Assembly: GCA_050744245.1 (NCBI GenBank)
Contig: JBOGGX010000258.1
Span: 1-18,648 of the forward strand
Direction of reading: 5' to 3'
From: JBOGGX01 sp050744245
GTDB lineage: Bacteria > Actinomycetota > Acidimicrobiia > Acidimicrobiales > JBOGGX01
Length of the DNA stretch: 18,648 bases
This document shows positions 15,515 through 18,648 of the stretch, one piece after another (the stretch's first letter is position 1; every line of letters starts with the position of its first letter). Below the pieces are notes generated by a model, which was not told where the DNA came from, made no database searches, and saw nothing but the letters and a program-made list of their open reading frames with translations. A program made the position numbers and the translations under genes.

Positions 15515-16471
15515 TTAGCGCGACCGGTGCGAGGCGTGGCGCGCGTGTACCACCCCGGCCAACTCGGTGCGTTGGCGGGCCCGGGCCACCACCGGAGATT
15601 CGCCGAGCGCCCAGCGCAGCACGGTGCCTGCGGTCCAGGTCGGCAGGCGGAAGGCCTCGCCCACCACGATGGGCTGGGGCAGACCGAGCATCGGCCGGGC
15701 CCAGTGGGGGAGAACGGCGATGGCCGCCTGGACCAATAAGCCGTAGATCGACCGCTCGCTCAGGGTGGCGCCCTTCGGCTCGGTCAGGAACCCGACCGCC
15801 TCGATGGCCTGCTCCGTGCCCGTCAGTGCGGGCCTGACCCTGCGGTAGTAGTCACGCACCTCGGCCGCGCTGGTCGGCACCCGCCGGGCGCCGAGCCGCC
15901 GTGCGACCTCGGCCACCTCGGCGTAGTACCGGTCGACATCGCGGGCCGAGAGCCGGCCGGGGCCATAGCGCTGGTAGCTACGCAGGAACTGGCCGACCTC
16001 GGCGACGTGGACCCACGTCAGGAGCTCGGGATCGTTGGCGTCATAGGGGATGCCGTCGGGCCGAACGCCGTTCACCCGATCGTGGATCCGCCGCACCGCG
16101 TCGATGGCGCGTTCGGCCTCCCTGGTGCTCCCGTAGGTGGTGTTGACGATGAAGGCCCCCGTCCGGTGCAGGCGCCCGGTCGGATCGCGGCGGTAGTCCG
16201 AGTGGTCGGCGACGCCGGCCATCGCCCCGGGGTGGAGGGTCTGGAGCAGCAGGGCGCTGATCCCGCCGGTGAGCATCGAGGTCAGGTCGGCATGCACCTT
16301 CCACGCCACCGAGTCGGGTCCGAACAGACCGGGGTCGCCGGCGTCACCGAGCAGCCAGTCGTCGTCGGGCGGCGTCCGACGGGACCCGAGCATGCGCAGC
16401 ACCGACCCGGCCACCGCCCGCTTGACGGGCTCGCCGACCACCCGGTCAACCGTCCGGTCGAGCCGGATCAC
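15515..16471 (-). CDS. MpaB/DUF2236-family oxygenase-like protein
   Basis: A 318-residue protein of the DUF2236 family, which includes the haem-containing rubber oxygenase Lcp and the fungal MpaB. Typical segments are MLTGGISALLLQTLHPGAMAGVADHSDYRRDP (66-97), TGAFIVNTTYGS (104-115) and LLTWVHVAEVGQFLRSYQRYG (150-170). The histidines at 80, 90 and 155 are candidate haem or iron ligands, but the ligand set is not proven for this branch. No signal peptide is seen, unlike secreted Lcp. The GTG at 16471 lies 29 bases after the SCP2-type gene. A longer open frame upstream is a shadow of that gene. Most bacterial family members have unknown substrates, so rubber cleavage should not be assumed. Confidence 0.8.
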   Translation of the reverse strand: MIRLDRTVDRVVGEPVKRAVAGSVLRMLGSRRTPPDDDWLLGDAGDPGLFGPDSVAWKVHADLTSMLTGGISALLLQTLHPGAMAGVADHSDYRRDPTGRLHRTGAFIVNTTYGSTREAERAIDAVRRIHDRVNGVRPDGIPYDANDPELLTWVHVAEVGQFLRSYQRYGPGRLSARDVDRYYAEVAEVARRLGARRVPTSAAEVRDYYRRVRPALTGTEQAIEAVGFLTEPKGATLSERSIYGLLVQAAIAVLPHWARPMLGLPQPIVVGEAFRLPTWTAGTVLRWALGESPVVARARQRTELAGVVHARHASHRSR

Positions 16472-16500
16472 CCGGTCACCACCTCGCCGCCGGCTCCGGC

Positions 16501-16920
16501 CTACTCGGTGATCGACCGGATGCGGGCGTTGATCTCCCCGACCACGGGATCGACCGTCTGGGCCACCTGCTGGAAGGCCATCAGCTTGGTGAGGTCGCCG
16601 TCGACCTTGATCTTGCCTGACATGAAGTCCTGCATGGCGACCTGGAAGTCGCCGTCGATGATGACCGCCTTGGCCGTGGCGTAGGGGAGGGTGACGGTGG
16701 TGTCGGCGTTGTCGAGATGGCCGATGTCGGTCTCGACCGTCCCCGACGACGTGTCCGTGTGGGCCTTGACCGCGCCGTTCCCGAACGGCACGTCGGTGAT
16801 CAGATGGTTGATCCGGATGCTCGGTAGCTTGCCATCGCCGGCCGACGACCGGCCCTTGTACTCGTCTCTGATCCTGCGGGCCTCCTCGACCCATTCATCG
16901 GAGAGGAAGGGATGAGGCAC
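16501..16920 (-). CDS. SCP2 sterol-binding domain protein
   Basis: A 139-residue protein consisting of little more than one SCP2 domain (about 35-125). It shows the family ending FMSGKIKVDGDLTKLMAFQQ (99-118), preceded by VETDIGHLDNADTTVTLPYATAKAVIIDGD. SCP2 domains form a hydrophobic tunnel for sterols, fatty acyl chains or other lipids. The ligand here is unknown. The GTG start at 16920 is one base from the TGA of fbaB, so translation is coupled. The MpaB-like gene follows 29 bases later. A lipid-carrier gene between a sugar-phosphate aldolase and an oxygenase-like protein is an odd grouping. Confidence 0.85.
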   Translation of the reverse strand: MPHPFLSDEWVEEARRIRDEYKGRSSAGDGKLPSIRINHLITDVPFGNGAVKAHTDTSSGTVETDIGHLDNADTTVTLPYATAKAVIIDGDFQVAMQDFMSGKIKVDGDLTKLMAFQQVAQTVDPVVGEINARIRSITE

Positions 16921-16921
16921 G

Positions 16922-17971
16922 TCAGGCGATGGTGATCTCGGGATCGAGGTAGACGTCCTGGATCGCGTTGAGCAGCTCGACCCCTTCCTCGGTCGGCCGC
17001 TGGAACGCCTTGCGCCCGCTGATAAGCCCGGCCCCGCCGGCCCGCTTGTTGATCACCGCGGTGCGTACCGCCTCGGCCAGGTCGCTCTCGCCCTTGGAAT
17101 CACCACCGGAGTTGATGAGCGGCGCCCGACCCATGTAGCAGTTGGCCAGCTGCCAGCGGGTGAGGTCGATCGGGTGATCGGTGGTGAGCGTGTCGTACAC
17201 GATCGGGCTGGTCTTGCCGAACTTGAGGGCGGTGTAGCCGCCGTTGCGCACCGGCAGCTTCTGCTTGATGATGTCGGCCTCGATGGTGACGCCCAGGTGG
17301 TTGGCCTGGGCGGTGAGGTCGGCGGCATCGTGGTAGTCGACGCCATCCTGCACGAAGCCCGGGTTGCGGATGTAGCACCACAGGATGGTCGCCATCCCGA
17401 GATCGTGGGCCTCGGCGAACGCGTGGCTGATCTCCTGGAGCTGGCGGGTCGACTCGGCCGAACCGAAGTAGATGGTGGCGCCGACCGCCGCCGCACCCAG
17501 GTCGAAGGCCTGGGTGACCGAGCCGAACAGCACCTGGTCGTACGTGGTCGGCAGGCTCAGCAGCTCGTTGTGGTTGATCTTCACCACGAAGGGGATCTTG
17601 TGGGCGTACCTGCGGGAGCCGGCGGCGAGGACGCCGAAGGTCGAGGCCACCGCGCTGCAGCCGCCCTCGATGGCGAGCTCGATGATGTTGAGCGGATCGA
17701 AGTAGCGGGGGTTCGGCGCGAACGACGCCGCCGCCGAGTGCTCGATGCCCTGATCGACGGGCAGGATCGACATGTAGCCCGTGCCACCAAGGCGCCCGTG
17801 GTCGAGGATCGCCTGGATGTTCCGCAGCACCTGGGGCGAACGGTCGGAGATCGCGACGGTGCGATCGATGAAGTCTGGGCCAGGAAGGATGAGGTCGTCC
17901 TTCGGGATGCCCTTGCATTCGTAGTCGAGTAGCGATTCGGCATCGTCGCCGAGCAAGGCCTGGATGTCCAC
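16922..17971 (-). CDS. fbaB: Class I fructose-bisphosphate aldolase, FbaB/DhnA type
   Basis: A 349-residue Schiff-base aldolase, matching the roughly 350-residue length of E. coli FbaB. It interconverts fructose 1,6-bisphosphate with dihydroxyacetone phosphate and glyceraldehyde 3-phosphate. ILPVDQGIEHS (69-79), the phosphate and acid region, is strongly conserved. The Schiff-base lysine is most likely Lys236 in ADIIKQKLP. GRAPLINSGGDSKGE (281-295) and GLISGRKAFQRP (315-326) form the phosphate-binding end of the barrel. The GTG at 17971 has AGGAG (17979-17983) seven bases upstream. TAGTTT (18002-18007 on the minus strand) is a possible -10. It is the first gene of the fbaB-SCP2-MpaB set and is divergent from the 18013 gene. 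Confidence 0.93.
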   Translation of the reverse strand: MDIQALLGDDAESLLDYECKGIPKDDLILPGPDFIDRTVAISDRSPQVLRNIQAILDHGRLGGTGYMSILPVDQGIEHSAAASFAPNPRYFDPLNIIELAIEGGCSAVASTFGVLAAGSRRYAHKIPFVVKINHNELLSLPTTYDQVLFGSVTQAFDLGAAAVGATIYFGSAESTRQLQEISHAFAEAHDLGMATILWCYIRNPGFVQDGVDYHDAADLTAQANHLGVTIEADIIKQKLPVRNGGYTALKFGKTSPIVYDTLTTDHPIDLTRWQLANCYMGRAPLINSGGDSKGESDLAEAVRTAVINKRAGGAGLISGRKAFQRPTEEGVELLNAIQDVYLDPEITIA

Positions 17972-18012
17972 GGTCGCTCTCCTTGTTCGTTCGGTGCGGC
18001 CAAACTACCCCC

Positions 18013-18648
18013 GTGACGCTCGACGAACTCATCGAGCTGGGTGACCTCGACGAGCTGGTCAGGGAGATCGACCGCCTGGGCGAGCGGCGCGACTGGTCTG
18101 GGCTGGTGCGTCTACGCGACCGGAGCCGGGCCGCTCTGGCCCGAGGCAAGCAGCTCTGGCCGGCGGCGTCGCTGGCGGAGTATCGGCTGGCGCTCGACGC
18201 GCCCGGTCGGTTCGCGGGGCCGGTCGTCGCCGAGGGGGCGGGCCGGTTCGCGCTCGGACCGCTGCCCGAGGTGGCGGCGTCGACCCACTCGTGGGCCGAG
18301 CTCGCCCCGAACCTGGACGGTGGGCCGCCGGCCGCGGCCGTGGCCCACGAGCGGGTGGTGCGGGGCGAGGACCTGGTCGGGGATGTGCGTGTTCCTGACG
18401 GCGTCTTTTCGCCGCTGCCCCTGGCCCTGCAGCCGTGGGAGCCGGCCGCCTATCCGGTGGCGACGTACGCGGCGGACCGGTTGGACGCCCCGATGCCGTC
18501 GCTGCCGCCGCCCGCGCCGGTCGAGTTGCCGACGCGGTCGCCGGTCGAGCGGTTGCCGTCGGTCGTCGAGGCCCAGGCGCTGACCCAGCTGGCCGACGCC
18601 TGGGTCACCGGGTCGAACGGCCGGGCCTCGGCCGTGGCCGTCGCGGGC
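18013..18648 (+). CDS. N-terminal part of an unidentified protein, divergent from fbaB
   Basis: The frame is open from GTG 18013 to the window end, giving 212 residues with no stop. The N-terminus (DELIELGDLDELVREIDRLGERRDWSGLVRLRDRSRAALARGKQLWPAASLAEYRLAL) is helical and resembles a repeat-like scaffold. ASTHSWAELAPNL and AAVAHERVVRGEDL follow, then a Pro-rich stretch (about 160-185). I recall similar uncharacterised proteins in Acidimicrobiia but know no function. The start is supported by divergence from fbaB across 41 bases, and the codon bias agrees with coding. No signal peptide or membrane segment is seen. Confidence 0.7.
   Translation, partial: MTLDELIELGDLDELVREIDRLGERRDWSGLVRLRDRSRAALARGKQLWPAASLAEYRLALDAPGRFAGPVVAEGAGRFALGPLPEVAASTHSWAELAPNLDGGPPAAAVAHERVVRGEDLVGDVRVPDGVFSPLPLALQPWEPAAYPVATYAADRLDAPMPSLPPPAPVELPTRSPVERLPSVVEAQALTQLADAWVTGSNGRASAVAVAG

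Noticed and set aside
15504..15532. TTGACG on the plus strand as a promoter
   Set aside because: It points into the end of the MpaB-like gene, and no -10 box is found at a suitable distance.

Overview
The window is very GC-rich, gene-dense DNA with GTG/ATG starts, 1-8 base gene overlaps and TAGGCT/TAGGGT-type -10 boxes. This suggests a high-GC actinobacterium. Families such as DUF1990, DUF5655, HTH_42 and DUF4118 sensors, and the 18013 protein, fit the class Acidimicrobiia, but the class assignment is inference. No rRNA, tRNA, CRISPR array, transposase or phage gene was seen.

Layout. (1) 1-144: the 3' end of an unidentified gene, then a 215-base gap rich in inverted repeats. (2) 360-7080 (+): a tightly packed operon, pcaF-pcaH-pcaG-pcaB-pcaD-pcaC-cytochrome P450-DUF1990. 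It encodes protocatechuate ring cleavage and most of the beta-ketoadipate pathway, from protocatechuate to 3-oxoadipate plus the final thiolase. The CoA transferase PcaIJ is missing. A long hairpin closes the operon. (3) 7169-9041: small genes of uncertain role: a four-cysteine protein (-), an AlkZ/YcaQ-type winged-helix protein (+) and a DUF5655 zinc-finger protein (-). (4) 9055-9855 (-): an IclR-family regulator of the PcaR/PcaU/PobR type. A well-formed promoter and a perfect TGTTCG-N5-CGAACA palindrome separate it from a divergent second operon (9970-14033, +). That operon encodes a MetE-like methyltransferase, two hot-dog-fold MaoC proteins (one lacking the catalytic residues) and a fused alpha/beta E1 2-oxoacid dehydrogenase. 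(5) 14027-15462 (-): a KdpE-like response regulator and a kinase-less DUF4118 sensor, together interrupted by three frameshifts. (6) 15515-17971 (-): a compact set fbaB (class I aldolase)-SCP2-MpaB/DUF2236. (7) 18013 to the end (+): the start of an unidentified divergent gene.

How it works together. Protocatechuate is opened by PcaGH, then PcaB, PcaC and PcaD give 3-oxoadipate, and PcaF thiolyses 3-oxoadipyl-CoA to succinyl-CoA and acetyl-CoA. The P450, coupled to pcaC by an ATGA overlap, may supply pathway substrate, for example by aryl O-demethylation or hydroxylation (inference). The PcaR-type regulator is nearest the MetE-like/MaoC/E1 operon rather than the pca genes. That operon is therefore a candidate catabolic module linked to aromatics and is the most unusual part of the window. 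Its substrate cannot be read from the sequence.
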